This document shows, one piece after another, positions 1-10,425 of a DNA stretch of 64,000 nucleotides. The notes under the pieces are model-generated. The model ran no database searches. It was not told where the DNA came from and saw only the letters and a list, made by a program, of their open reading frames with translations. Location: NCBI RefSeq assembly GCF_022376445.1, contig NW_025955093.1, positions 1-64,000 on the forward strand. Direction: 5' to 3'. The translations under genes and the position numbers were made by a program. Source of the stretch: Fomitopsis serialis. Taxonomy: Eukaryota > Basidiomycota > Agaricomycetes > Polyporales > Fomitopsidaceae. Positions within the stretch are counted from its first letter, which is position 1. Each line of letters starts with the position of its first letter.

Positions 1-608
1 CAGTGCCTCCACGTTTCGTGTCGAGGCACCAGGAGGTCCTTTGACGACAGTCTCGGTCGACCCTCGACGTTCGTCGACGTCATCTGGCGGTGGAAGACTT
101 CGGGTGAACTCAGTTGGGCTCCCCGTGTTGTCCTCTCCCTGCGCTCAGGCTTAAGCTTCACTAAATACGGTCCCAGTATCGACGGGGGCCTGGTGTCTGG
201 GGCAATCGAATGTCTGTCCCGACCACAGCAACCATACTGCCGTCAGTCCAGTCTTTGAATTCAATTCCCCAAGTGTGATACAAGCATAAGTGGGCGCGAA
301 TTCTTTCTCCGACAATAGCAACATGTCGTCGACCCGCGGCCGCGGGGCCATTCTGTACGTTGGGACCGCGCAACAAATTAGCAGAAAGGCCTAACTATGA
401 TGGTCCTATACTCACGGACTCCATGCGACGACACGAGCCAGGATGCAGGGTTGCAAGGATGTTAGTCCGCGCTGCCTTGAGGACCTTCGGCTAGGGGGTG
501 CGCATCCTCTCCGGCGGGTTTCTTCTGTTCTGCCTGCATACTCTGACGATGGATATCATCCATGTCCTCCCTCCAGCTGTAGAATTCTTGGAAGTTAGGC
601 ACAGTGCT
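1..608. other. Unit-start spacer and F-box 3' flank, unit 1
   Basis: The first 420 bases hold the repeated unit-start block and no gene I recognise. On the - strand, 462-608 continues the frame of the F-box gene past its TGA for 48 codons. The equivalent frame is kept in units 2, 3 and 4. A 41 to 43-nt intron across the stop is an alternative reading, because a CTAAC-like site and a CAG acceptor are present. Confidence 0.5.
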
Positions 609-2087
609 TCAAGTCACACTCAGCTTTCCGTCGCGATTTGACCAACTCCACATTACTACGTACCTCAAAATACCTCGTCCATGCGAGTGTGGCATCTTCC
701 GCCTGACGAGCTCGTCCAACCGATCGTACCGTTCTCGCAGTGCTGGACCCATCCCAGTATTGCCAGACGTCCAATAGTCTCCATTATGGCCAATGCCTAT
801 ACAGACGCCGCGCGACGCAATAGTACCGGAGAAGTGCTTCTCTTGTAGTATACTGTCCAATCGCGCCAGGACATCATCCTGCTCCACTGTCGTCAGCAGT
901 CCGTCCAGGTCTTCGGCGTTGTGGTCTGTCCGAAGCCGTAACATAACAGCCATAGCTTGGAAGTGTTTCGAGACGATGCGAGACAGGATGTGCGGGATCC
1001 AGAGCCACTCTGCAAAGGGATGCCACAGATAGATCTCCAACCTCCACAGGTGGTCGTGGTGTGAAAGGTTGCAATGTCGCTCTGTGGGCATGAAACAATC
1101 AGCGAAGTGGCTCAAGAGATAACTAGGAAAACCTGCCGACTGTGGCATCAATTGCATCGTCACGAACAGGAGAACTGGGATAAATATTGAGCTCAACCGT
1201 TTCTGCAGATGTGGAACTCGCATCCAACAAAGTCTGGCTTCTGCTGGCTGCCGAGGATGGATCCAACTCGCCATCTACCCCAAAAATGAGATTGCGCACT
1301 CGAGAAGCCCGGCTGATCTGCACGAAGAGGTCTTCAACCGCTGGTGCAACCCATCGCACATCGAGATACTCCAGATTTGCATAGTTCAGTGGGAGAGAGG
1401 CCGGGGAGACGTGCTGTTTCTGCGAGCAGTCAACATTGACGCACCATAATTCACTAAGCCGCGGGAGTGCTGACACGAGGTGGCGAAGCTGGGCGGCGCT
1501 CGACAAGGTAACCTTGTAGAGGCAAAGAACGTCAATGGCGCTGAAGACCCCCAGGAAGCCGATGTCATCCATTCGGACCGAGCCGATGGTCCACTCAGCA
1601 TCTTCAATGGTGATCCTCGACAACCTAGGAGCCTTGCCCGCGAGCATAGCGGCAAACGTCCCCAGGTGCCGGATCGGTTGGCGCTCCCCGGGAGAACCAC
1701 CTGATATGACGACCTGTTCAATGACCTCACGGAGGCGAGGTTTTGCGCGGAGCATCTTGGAGAGCGAGAGGACGTCCGTCCGGTCTCGTAGATGGATGCG
1801 TTGACGAAGATGGTACCACGTTAGGTAGTACCAGTCTTGGCATACGAGGGCGCAGGATGTGAGAGTGGTCAGATGTGGCTCGCCCTTTGCAACAACGTAA
1901 CCCGTATCCCATCCCGCAGCTACGTGGTCGATGATCCGTTCACAGACCTCCACAGGAAGCCGCGGGATCGAAGGTCCGTGAGAGGAGCCCTCGGATGTTG
2001 ATACAGCTGTAGTACTGTAACCCACATGTGTAAACTAAAGTATCTGCGTCTGGACAGTGGCACTTACATCGACTCTGCTCTATCCAT
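609..2087 (-). CDS. F-box protein, unit 1 (three exons)
   Basis: Predicted substrate-recognition subunit of an SCF ubiquitin ligase. The N-terminal region reads LPVEVCERIID..., then a CALVCQDWYYLTWYHLRQRIHLRD stretch (the conserved core is split by variable residues), typical of Agaricomycete F-box families. The rest is leucine-rich-like (LRHLVSALPRLSELW). My model has exons 2087-2068, 2014-1164 and 1081-609, with a 53-nt intron (GTAAGT...TTACAG) and an 82-nt intron (GTGACG...CACAG, with a CTGAT site). The total is 1,344 nt, 447 residues, in frame. Starting at the ATG at 2025 would also be open, but that ATG lies inside the first intron, and unit 4 can only be read with the spliced start. Target unknown. 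The second intron's donor is the least certain point. Confidence 0.78.
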
Positions 2088-2759
2088 TCTGTTGACGTGG
2101 AATGTGCGCTACGGCGACGTGACCGCGCTGTCGCACAGTTGAGAATCTCCTGCCCGTGGCGACAGCAGACCGTCGACGTTGGAAACACGTTACTAATAGC
2201 CTCGTTATCTGAGATTGCGGCTCTCCAAGGACAAGCATAGTGCGATAGCACACTACCTGATGTCCGGTATGTACACTGGCTCCCAGACAAGCCAGATGCG
2301 CCGTCTTGGTCGTAGGTTCGCGCGGTGCTAGCGCTCGTTGGTGGTCGCGACGCTAAAAGGAAAGCACGGGGTCAGTAATGATATTCGTCCACGAAAGCGG
2401 AGCCGTACCTCGTGAGGACTTCTGGTGTGCGCTGCAGAAACAATCGCGGCTGGACGAGGCGGAGAGCGCAGGGAGAGCGAACGCAAAGATAGGCGGTACA
2501 TATATGCATCGATACAACGTAGCGCGCGCTCGCCGGCGGGGATAGAAGCGTCGAACACAGACACACGACGTCGCAAGTGGTTCTTTGCTTCGAGTAAGTA
2601 GGCGCGGTGAGATCCAGACTGTCCGCAGTCATTGCGAGGATAGCCCTCTACGGCCTGGAGTCTCTGCAAAGCAGTACTCATGTCACTAATTTCATCCAGC
2701 GGCGATGCACGATGAATACATACAGAGGACCGCTCTCCTTGAATACAGTGCCGCACCTC
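2088..2759. other. F-box upstream region, unit 1
   Basis: 5' flank of the F-box gene, conserved in all units, with a TATATATGCAT-like stretch near 2,500. A - strand frame across 2,328-2,759 is partly conserved between units (see the unit 2 and 3 entries), but here its apparent ATG is formed by the inserted element at 2,760. No recognised product. Confidence 0.4.
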
Positions 2760-3428
2760 CATCAGGAAAAAACCCTCCCGTGAATGCGCCGTAATACACT
2801 GTTATTCTGCGGAATAGACAGTAATGTCATATGTTCCCCAGTTTTTCGGGAATAGCTTTTGTTAGCTAGTCTCCTCTCTTTCAAGTACGAATGGATAAGT
2901 AATATGGTGCATTCCGGAGCATGATCTGCCATTCCTGCCTCATTGAGTCGTAGTACTTCGTTAGTAGCATATTCCCTAGATGCTACGACAGTTCATTGAC
3001 AACGCAAATCGAGATTGAGCAACATTAGATTCATTGGGTGATAAAGTATGGAGCACAAAGACACAAGAGTGGTTGAATACTACAGGTAGTAGTACTGGGA
3101 ATAGTATGCAATTATGTACGACTTCTCCGAATCTACTCATTGGGTATATCATCCCAGTCAATGTTCGTGTCACCAATTCGCATACCCGAGTGCAGGGTAC
3201 GGCCAGTGTCATCGCACTGACAGGCGGCGCGGGCAAGCAAGCTATAAAAGCAAGGGCTGTGAATGTAGCATAAATGACTATCCTTTGAGCTGTGCAGTGA
3301 CGAAACTACTAACCGGGTATTAGACGAACTCGCCCACATGCGCATACGACTCGGCGGCAGGCTCACCAGTCATGCGTAATGTCGAGTCGTCGACGTGTTC
3401 AATGTGCGCAACACTGGGAACACGTAAG

Positions 3429-4547
3429 TCATCTTGTATCTTGTCGTGGCTTCCAACATCGCTGACGCAGGTCCACTACAGAGCTCCCTCCGCTATCGGC
3501 TGCATCTGCCACGCAAGGAACGTCCGGGTTGCCAGGCGTCTCGAGGATGTGGAGGGCGTCTGCGTGGAGCGTTGCGCACGGACAAACGGATAGGTTCGCA
3601 GCCAGGCGGGCCATTGCCGTTGCGACGATTGTCCGTTGGGCGACGAGAGCGAGTGTCCGTGCGAGGGGAGCATCACGCGTGTGGTAGAAGAGCCATTTGG
3701 CAGGAGCTGCGAGAAGGGTGGCGAGAATAAAAATGTGAGCAGTGTGTTGGGCCAGCTCTAGATGTACTAAAGGCACTCACTCGGCGAGCACATCAGATGC
3801 GTACATCGTAGGCAATCGAGACGGGCAACAGGTTGGTACACGACAAAAGGGTGTGACTGCATACAAAAAACCTTTTGGAGTCAGTACTAACGAGAAACGA
3901 TCGACAGTGAGGTACTCGCCGCACCTTATGCCAACAGACGCAGCAGGGATAGACGAGGGCTAGGACGAGCGTTGCTGGCAGTTGGACGCGACGTGGCGAT
4001 GAGACGGACACGTGACCAAGTTCAGGGCAGACAAACTGTGGCCTTGTGTTCGCGCCGCAGAAAGTGGCTCCTCTGCGTCTACTACTAGCTCCAATGCCAC
4101 GCCGCGGCACCCCAATCTCATTCAATCCAACAGCAACAGTGCATCCTCGGCCTCAACCTTCACGCCCATCTCCACCTTCACCTGCGCCCTCATCGCATCG
4201 ACCGCCTTCTGCACGCCCATGCCGAACACCGCAGAAGACGCCAGCAACGACGGGGGCAGGGACGAGCTCAAACTGGGCTTGTTCAACGGCGGAGGCCGCT
4301 GGCGCATCGCACACGCGTACGTATACAGCTTGCGTAGGTTCTCGCTCGGCGGCTGCATGGGCGAGGGCGAAGTATACCGTGCCTCATACCGTGGCATGGG
4401 CATCTCCCCGCGAACGTCGTTGAGCGAGTACGGTGGCGGAGGCTGGCTCGGGTGGAGCGCATGCACGAGGGGCGGCGACACCGACGGCGAAGCACCCGTC
4501 GAGTCATTCCATTCACATGTAAGTACACATGCGCTTCTGTCCGACAC
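3429..4547 (-). pseudogene. Possible captured gene fragment inside the TIR element
   Basis: On the - strand, 4,547-4,122 reads as a plausible protein stretch (NDVRGEMPMPRYEARYTS, then ENLRKLYTYACAMRQRPPP). After stops, 3,776-3,429 reads LVHLELAQHTAHIFILATLL and further alanine-rich helix-like sequence. The composition matches host genes and not the AT-rich ends of the element. The frames are interrupted and I do not recognise the family. It could also be chance open frame in GC-rich DNA. Confidence 0.3.
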
Positions 4548-4854
4548 TCGGTGTAACGTTCCTTGGCAGAGTCGACTCCCGCGCGATTTCGATTACACGT
4601 ACAGCTCGTTACTCGAAGGCGTGAAACAGGAAGCACACGGTGCGCATGCAAGTCTCGTGCAGAACAATGAGACTACCTGAGTCAGGCAAATCCGTAGCAA
4701 TGGGGCTGGCAGAAGGGCGTGCACGATGAAGGCAACCAAAGTGAGTAGCACATAGGCTCGAATCTAACAGTGCGCCCTTCTTGGGCATGCCAGACTGCTG
4801 CCTCCTTTAGCAGTACTCTCGCGAGCAGGCATATCGGCGAATAGTACATCTGTC

Positions 4855-5115
4855 TGCGTGCTCGCTCATGCGCCCTTTACCAAGTTGCTCGCGCGCCCGC
4901 GCTCCTGCTCGCTCGTTCGCTCACTTAGTCGCTTCTACTCGCAGTCGCTCTGACTCACTCACCCGGCCTCTCGCTCACGCACTCGCTCGCCTGCGCGCCC
5001 CCTACTCGCCTGTAGGCTGTTCGTCCCGCTCGTTCGTTCATTTCGCCCACGTTTCCTTTCGCCCATACTTTCTTTTGCCTGCGCTTCCTCTCGCCCATCT
5101 GCTCGCGCTCCCTCG
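4855..5115. repeat. Low-complexity CTCGCTC-type tract
   Basis: The + strand is strongly pyrimidine-rich, with many imperfect copies of CTCGCTC, CGTTCGCTCAC and similar, so the strands are compositionally very different. It lies inside the 2.83-kb element. It is probably a degenerate simple repeat and has no convincing coding frame. Confidence 0.6.
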
Positions 5116-5585
5116 GCCTCCAATGCACAAGCATTGATGTCCTCCCGTGACTTTCGACATAGCAGATGCAGGTGAGTGTTTGCGCTGATCCAGTATGTAC
5201 AGTGTTGTGCTGTAGCATTGTACGACGTATCTCGGATGCAAATACGCGATCATGACCAAACAATATATTCTGTTTTCTTGAGCAATATGAAGCTATGAAT
5301 GCATCGGGTGTGCTCTCTGTTGGATTGTAATGAGTACGAGTATCATTGCCGTCAAGTACTATTATTCAGTATTCTGTCTTACCATTATGTTGCTGCCTGT
5401 AGTCAGTTTCATGCTGGTGAATGAATGCATAATTACGAACTCGTACAGCAGTGAAGTGTATGGAAATAAGAATTCAATGCATTATTTCGAATGACATCAG
5501 AATGACTCGCCATTACTGAGCCTCTACGTATTATTCAGAATGGTCAACTATACAGCATAATTCCGAGGAGCGTTTTTTCCTGATG

Positions 5586-6827
5586 CGTTTTAGTGAGCGC
5601 GCGGCGCGAGGCAGGCTGTCCGAACCTTGACTCAGCTTCTTCAATGTGTGCCTATCGATAATCAAGGTGGACCACATACTGTAGAATTTAATTCAATCCG
5701 GCGCGGGTTGTGACGTGTGACGGCCGCGCCGCCTGAAGACGGCGCGGCGCGGGCGATGGTGACGTGTGACACATGCGCGCAGACGGTGCGGCGGCGCGTC
5801 AATGTGCTCAAAACATCACCAAAATGCGTGCTGGAGACCGCCGCCGGAGGCGGCGAAAAATATATGCATTTGTCACGACCGGCGGGGCCCTCAGTGACCT
5901 GTGACAAGGGCCGTTTTCCGGTGCGGCGAGGGGCCTTGTGACGTGTGACCGCCGGATTGAATTAAATTCTACAGTATACGTAGGCTGGTGACCGCCGTAT
6001 GCATGCTGGGGGATAAGGCCGCCTCAAGTACGCCGGTTACTTGCCGGCGGTACGCATCGCGTTGACCTGGACATTTGGCAATCATACAACGACAGCTGGC
6101 GACCGGAAATTGAAACTTGAAGCCCTCCAGCGCTCGTGGGTTAGGCTACCGTCGACGCGCAGAGCTGAGAGCAGCGTGCGTCCTTTACAGGCATTCAAGT
6201 TACTATGTACATACAGTGCTGGCTCCTGTCAGTGTCGGGGCCGGCCCGGATGCCCACCGCAGTGTTTGAATTTGCGCTCAGGCTCGCAAAGTCGACTTAC
6301 AGCACGCTCCACACACCCACATCCGAAAGAAATGTCACGATGCAATTGAATGGGAGTACTATAAGACTACACGACGGTCTACAGGATACAGTAGTACATA
6401 TGCGCGGTGGGTAAGTAAGCAGAACAGCGGGTGTGCGTAGATGAGTGAGTTGTGTATCATATGTATACAGCTGCCAGAACATGAATCAGGACCAGCGACA
6501 GCAACGAGAAACGGAGCGCATTATCCAGTCGGAACGAGCAGAGCGAGAGAGGCAGACAGGTCCCAGGAAACAGGCTCGATGACGGAATGGAATGATAGGC
6601 TCAGAGAGAAACAGTACGCGTGCATGACAGCAATCCACTGCGTGACGTCCAGGGCGCCGGTCAACGGTGGGGGGACGTAAGGGAGGGGGCAGGTGGCCTG
6701 ATTGAATGCGGGATCCAGCGACAGCAATGACCGGAACAAGGTGCGAGGGTGAAGGTCCGAGAGGGAAGCACGCGAGGGTAAAACCCCCGGGGGGCGAGTC
6801 GACATGAGGCAAAAAGCCTCTTCAGGC
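5586..6827. other. Spacer 3' of the phosphatase fragment, unit 1
   Basis: Downstream flank of the - strand phosphatase fragment, conserved with units 2, 3 and 5. It carries the MITE at 5,679-5,974. Short + strand frames here are not conserved in reading frame between units. Nothing else recognised. Confidence 0.5.
5679..5974. mobile_element. MITE, 296 bp, perfect 25-bp TIRs, TA target
   Basis: It starts CTGTAGAATTTAATTC and ends with the exact inverted copy; the two 25-bp ends (5,679-5,703 and 5,950-5,974) match perfectly. It is flanked by TA on both sides (5,677-5,678 and 5,975-5,976). The empty site with a single TA is present in units 2 (about 15,939), 3 (about 30,193) and 5 (about 54,249). 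Inside, GTGACGTGTGAC-like motifs recur near 5,710, 5,759, 5,891 and 5,938. TA duplication suggests a Tc1/mariner-type source. No coding capacity. Confidence 0.9.
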
Positions 6828-8504
6828 TCATACGGTGTCCATCCGCGACGTACGCTTGATGCTCGGTCGTTTCGTCAACATCGCCTCGCCCTGCACGCCC
6901 TCCTTGGGCAGCTCCGTCGGGCTCGCGCCCCGCTTCGTCCCGCCCGGCGACATCGACAGATGCCCATCGATCGCGGCGTCCTCCCGCATGTAGTCAGAGA
7001 TGCTGCGTTTCCGCGACACGCCCCGCTCTCGCAGCGACGCACCCGAGCCCACGGAAGACACGGTCTCCGGTGAGTGCATAGGCCCGTCCATAAAGACGTC
7101 TTGACGGTCTGCGAGCAGTGCACACTGCACCCCTGGCGTTCCGAGCACCCTGCGGCGACAGACGACCCAACTCCTCCGCCTTCCTCTCCTCGTCCACGAT
7201 CATCAGCGTCCCTTCAATCACAGCGCGATACACGAACACGTATTGCCGCAAGCTCTGGCACAGGCTCATCCGCTGCTCCCTCATGTCCTCGATCACCCGG
7301 CGGATAGGCTCGTCGTACGTAGAGAGCAGCGGCGGCGACATGTCGGTGTGCAGGCGACGCGGCTGGGTATAGTCAAAGACGCGCCCGCGCTGGTACTGCG
7401 AGCCCTCGCCATGGACAGTGCCCTCCTCGTCCGCCAGCCCTCCCGCAGGCGCAGTCGTGTCCGAGCTCTTCGACGAGCGAGATTCGGCGTGGGGAGGCGA
7501 GTCCGCAGGGCGCACCGCCGACCTCCAAGTGTCAAGACGACTGACGTGCGCCTCCGCGTCGGACTGGCGCTGGGAATGGGAATGACGCGCATGATCCGGG
7601 GACCGCAGCTTCCCATCGACTTCGACTTCCCCAGAGCTCGGGCTCGGCGAAACGCTCGTCTTCTCCTTCTTCGACAACGTCATATGTGCCGCCTGCTTCG
7701 CCACGGCCGCCGACAAGCTGCCGGAGCTTCCCGTGTGGCTCGACGGCGGGCTCGTCGACTGCGCCGACAGGTACGACGTCGACCGCGCCGTCGATTCTCC
7801 TGACAGGTCCGTTGAGCGCGTCGCGGGTCTCGAGGGGATCGGCGAGGAATCCGAGCTGCTGGATTCCCAGTCCTTACCGGCTACCGGCGGCGCGTCCCCA
7901 CTCGTGCTCGTCGAGCTCGACGGCCACCTATGCATGGCAGCGCGCCGCACCTCGTCCACGAGCTCCGGCGACGCTGGGACCACCGTACGAGGGACCTCCT
8001 TGCGCAGCAGTCTTCTCCTTCCCAGCCGGCCCGTCCTGCTTCCGCTCGCCGTCCACGTCCATCGCTTCGGTGAAGCCAGCGACGCGCACGCGCACCTCCT
8101 CCGCTCCAACCGTCACAGGCACCGTGAACTCCGGCACCGTGGGCGACCTCGAAGGCGCACGCGACGGACTGCGCGCGCGCTCACCAGAGGAGGCCTTAGA
8201 AGACGGCAGACGGCGCGACGTATGCTGCCGCTTCGGCGTCGGCGCGACGGGCACGGCAGTCTTGACGCTAATCTTCTGAGGCTCCTCGTCTGCATCGCTC
8301 TCGCTCTCGCTGCTGCTCTCCTTCGTGCGCCCGCTGCGCCGCGCGATCTCCCGGAGCCACTCGAACGGCAGGTCGCCGACGCGTCTTCGGACCCGGCGGG
8401 GCAGGCGCAGCGCGATGCCCGATCCACCGGACAGCTTCGTCCGGTGCGCAAGCTCGAAAGTCGAGGTTCTGCCGGATCGCGTCAGAGAACGGGTTGAACG
8501 CAAC
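6828..8504 (-). pseudogene. Rhodanese-PTP phosphatase fragment, unit 1, catalytic core deleted
   Basis: Homologous to the - strand phosphatase of unit 5. It begins at the same exon boundary (NPFFDAIRQNLEL at the start) and ends with the same C-terminus (SRMDTV, stop). Near 8,180-8,190 the reading passes directly from the exon-start region (KASSGE) to a point inside the Ser/Pro-rich insertion (RARSPSRAPSRSP). About 1.83 kb of the parental gene is skipped, including WPD and HCSAGVGRTG. There is a frameshift near 8,000, and a 7-nt insertion (ACTGCAC duplication) near 7,125 breaks the frame again. It cannot encode an active phosphatase. Confidence 0.88.
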
Positions 8505-8575
8505 CTAAACGGATGAGAAGGTCATGTCAGCAGCTGCGATGTCACCCATACCCAGCGACGTGACGTGACACTCTG

Positions 8576-10425
8576 CATGCTGCGTCGGGTAGCTCCAATG
8601 ATTATAGCGCGTGAGGGATGAGTTGAATAGATGAGACAGGGAGGTACATAAGCGGCGAGCCGGGTGGAGGAAAGAGGCCTAGAATCACGGCATTGCCTTG
8701 TACGGCGCGCACCGTTCTCACCGTTCGCTGCTTGCGCGCGGTCCGAGGTCACGCTCGCGGCGGGCAAATCACACCCAGCGTCGCCGGTCCCAGTTGCGTG
8801 CATTCACGGGCGTGTCCAGTCCGTGCACGGCAGCCCGATCGAGCTCGATGTCACGCGCGCAGGGTCGCGGTGGACGAGGTAGGAGTCGGGCAGACCTGAG
8901 AAGAGCGCGCACCCGTATGAGAAGCGCCGGATTTGCCACGAGCATCCGCATCGGCGTTCTTCGCGATTCGCGAGGGCTTGGGGGTGGGAAGAGGGCCACA
9001 CGTCAGGCCTTCAGGGCTTGACCAGGCAGGATATTCGGGAAGCAGCGCGGGTAGCGAGGACGCTCGAAGGGCGCATTATTCTGCGCAACAGCAGTGCGGC
9101 GTCGCACAGAATGCCAATCAGAGGTGAAGCGTCCTCGGGCGTGCTTGGAAATGGCGTCCGGGCCGCTCGCGCTGTCGTCCGGAAGAGTCGCCAACCAGAC
9201 ACGTTCGATCTTCCTCCGCCCAAGAGGATCAACGTGATGGGCGAGTCGGAGGGGGAGAACTGCGAGGCAGAAAGGTCGGTGCCCTCTGGATGCGACCACC
9301 CGGCCCGAAGCCAACACGAACATCGACAGAGGGCACCGCGTAGTCTCACTGCGGTTGCGGCGTGGAGAAGTAGGGGAGGGCGCTGGGCGCGAGCGAGAGC
9401 GACGTGCAGTTGGGGGATGCGCGGCATGCGAGTTTGCCCATAGTTGAAGACGCCGCCCTCGAAGAAGAGCGTGCGCGAGCTTTCCGAGAGTGTTCGCATT
9501 GATGCGCACGGATGGATCTTTCCAGCGAGATTGGTCACCGTGCGCCGCGCGTCCCGTGCACGAGCGATGGGTAGTTCGGCAGCGGTGACCGCAGGAGAAG
9601 AGTTGCTCCGTGCGTCGGGAGCCCAGCGCATTCCATCGCATGTACTGGGGTTGAGTGTGTACGGAGATCGTTCGACATCGACGGCCTGCGCATGAATGGA
9701 TTAGTCGGGTTCGAGTAATAACCCGCATGTCTAGCACGCACCTCCTCCACACGCGCACGATGATCCTTGTGATGGGGCCCACCGGTTGTCGGGACAGGTG
9801 CACTATCCTGCGCCCTGGCTAAGCGGCGATGGCTCAATCGTAGACGGCGAGTGTCCCTGGGTTGGTAAGGACCGCGTCGAGGAAGGGGCCTTTGTGAACG
9901 TGCTGCGGGCTGGGTACCTGTCCGGGGAGTGGTTCCACATTTGCGGCACGAGTTGTTCGAACTTCGAAATCGTCTGTGACGTGTTGGTTGAGAGTTTCCT
10001 GGCTGCTCGTGGATGGCTGTGGGCGTGACGTTGTGCGCTGGCTGAGGCCGATGGATACCGTCGGATGCACGAGTGATAGTGACAGCGAAACGGGGACAAG
10101 CTGTATGCGGTGCTCTCGAGGCTTTCACGCCCTGCTCAGGCCCCGCCTGCCCGCTGCAGAAGCAGGTAAGCTGTGGCATGCCTGAGCGATACCTGTATAA
10201 CAGTGTTTGGTGTGTCTACACGGTACTCACATCAGCTGCGAGAGCCCGCGTGTCGATGGCTTGGTGAGAGTCGAGTGGCGCAGGATTCTATCAGCGCAGG
10301 AATCCTGCTGACCAACGGTACATGGTGGCTTGCAGTGAGGGCCCATTGGTGTTCGTGAACACGTCAACCCATGGTGTCCGGCCGAGTCTGTTGCTGTCCG
10401 CCTATGCGATGTGGTGGTCATGTAC
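8576..10425. other. Block C, unit 1 (unassigned)
   Basis: GC-rich sequence present once in each of units 1 to 4. Here it is joined to the phosphatase intron through a CTG shared by both sides (8,573-8,575). Long frames exist on both strands. On the - strand a conserved stretch reads SPITLILLGG and PLIGILCDAALL, and another frame reads DVRVGFGPGGR in units 2 and 4, faintly like a nucleoporin GWGPGG motif, but frames shift between copies. I cannot name a gene. Confidence 0.4.

Larger units (their letters stand above)
2760..5585. mobile_element. Unclassified TIR DNA element, 2.83 kb, non-autonomous
   Basis: The left end CATCAGGAAAAAACCCTCC is matched as an inverted copy at the right end (GGAGCGTTTTTTCCTGATG), with one internal difference. 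Weaker inverted similarity continues inward, with repeated ATTCTG/CAGAAT motifs. Units 2, 3 and 5 have the uninterrupted site (GCACCTCGTTCTAGTGAG), so the ends are defined by comparison. No clear target-site duplication beyond a single C is visible. No transposase is readable. The ends are AT-rich, while 3,400-4,700 is GC-rich and may be captured host sequence. Superfamily unknown. Confidence 0.75.

Noticed and set aside
1975..2025. ATG at 2,025 as F-box start
   Set aside because: It lies within the 53-nt GTAAGT...TTACAG intron, and its equivalent in unit 4 is out of frame, while the upstream 20-nt exon works in all copies.
2760..2762. ATG opening the conserved unknown frame in unit 1
   Set aside because: It is formed by the end of the inserted TIR element and is absent from the empty sites.
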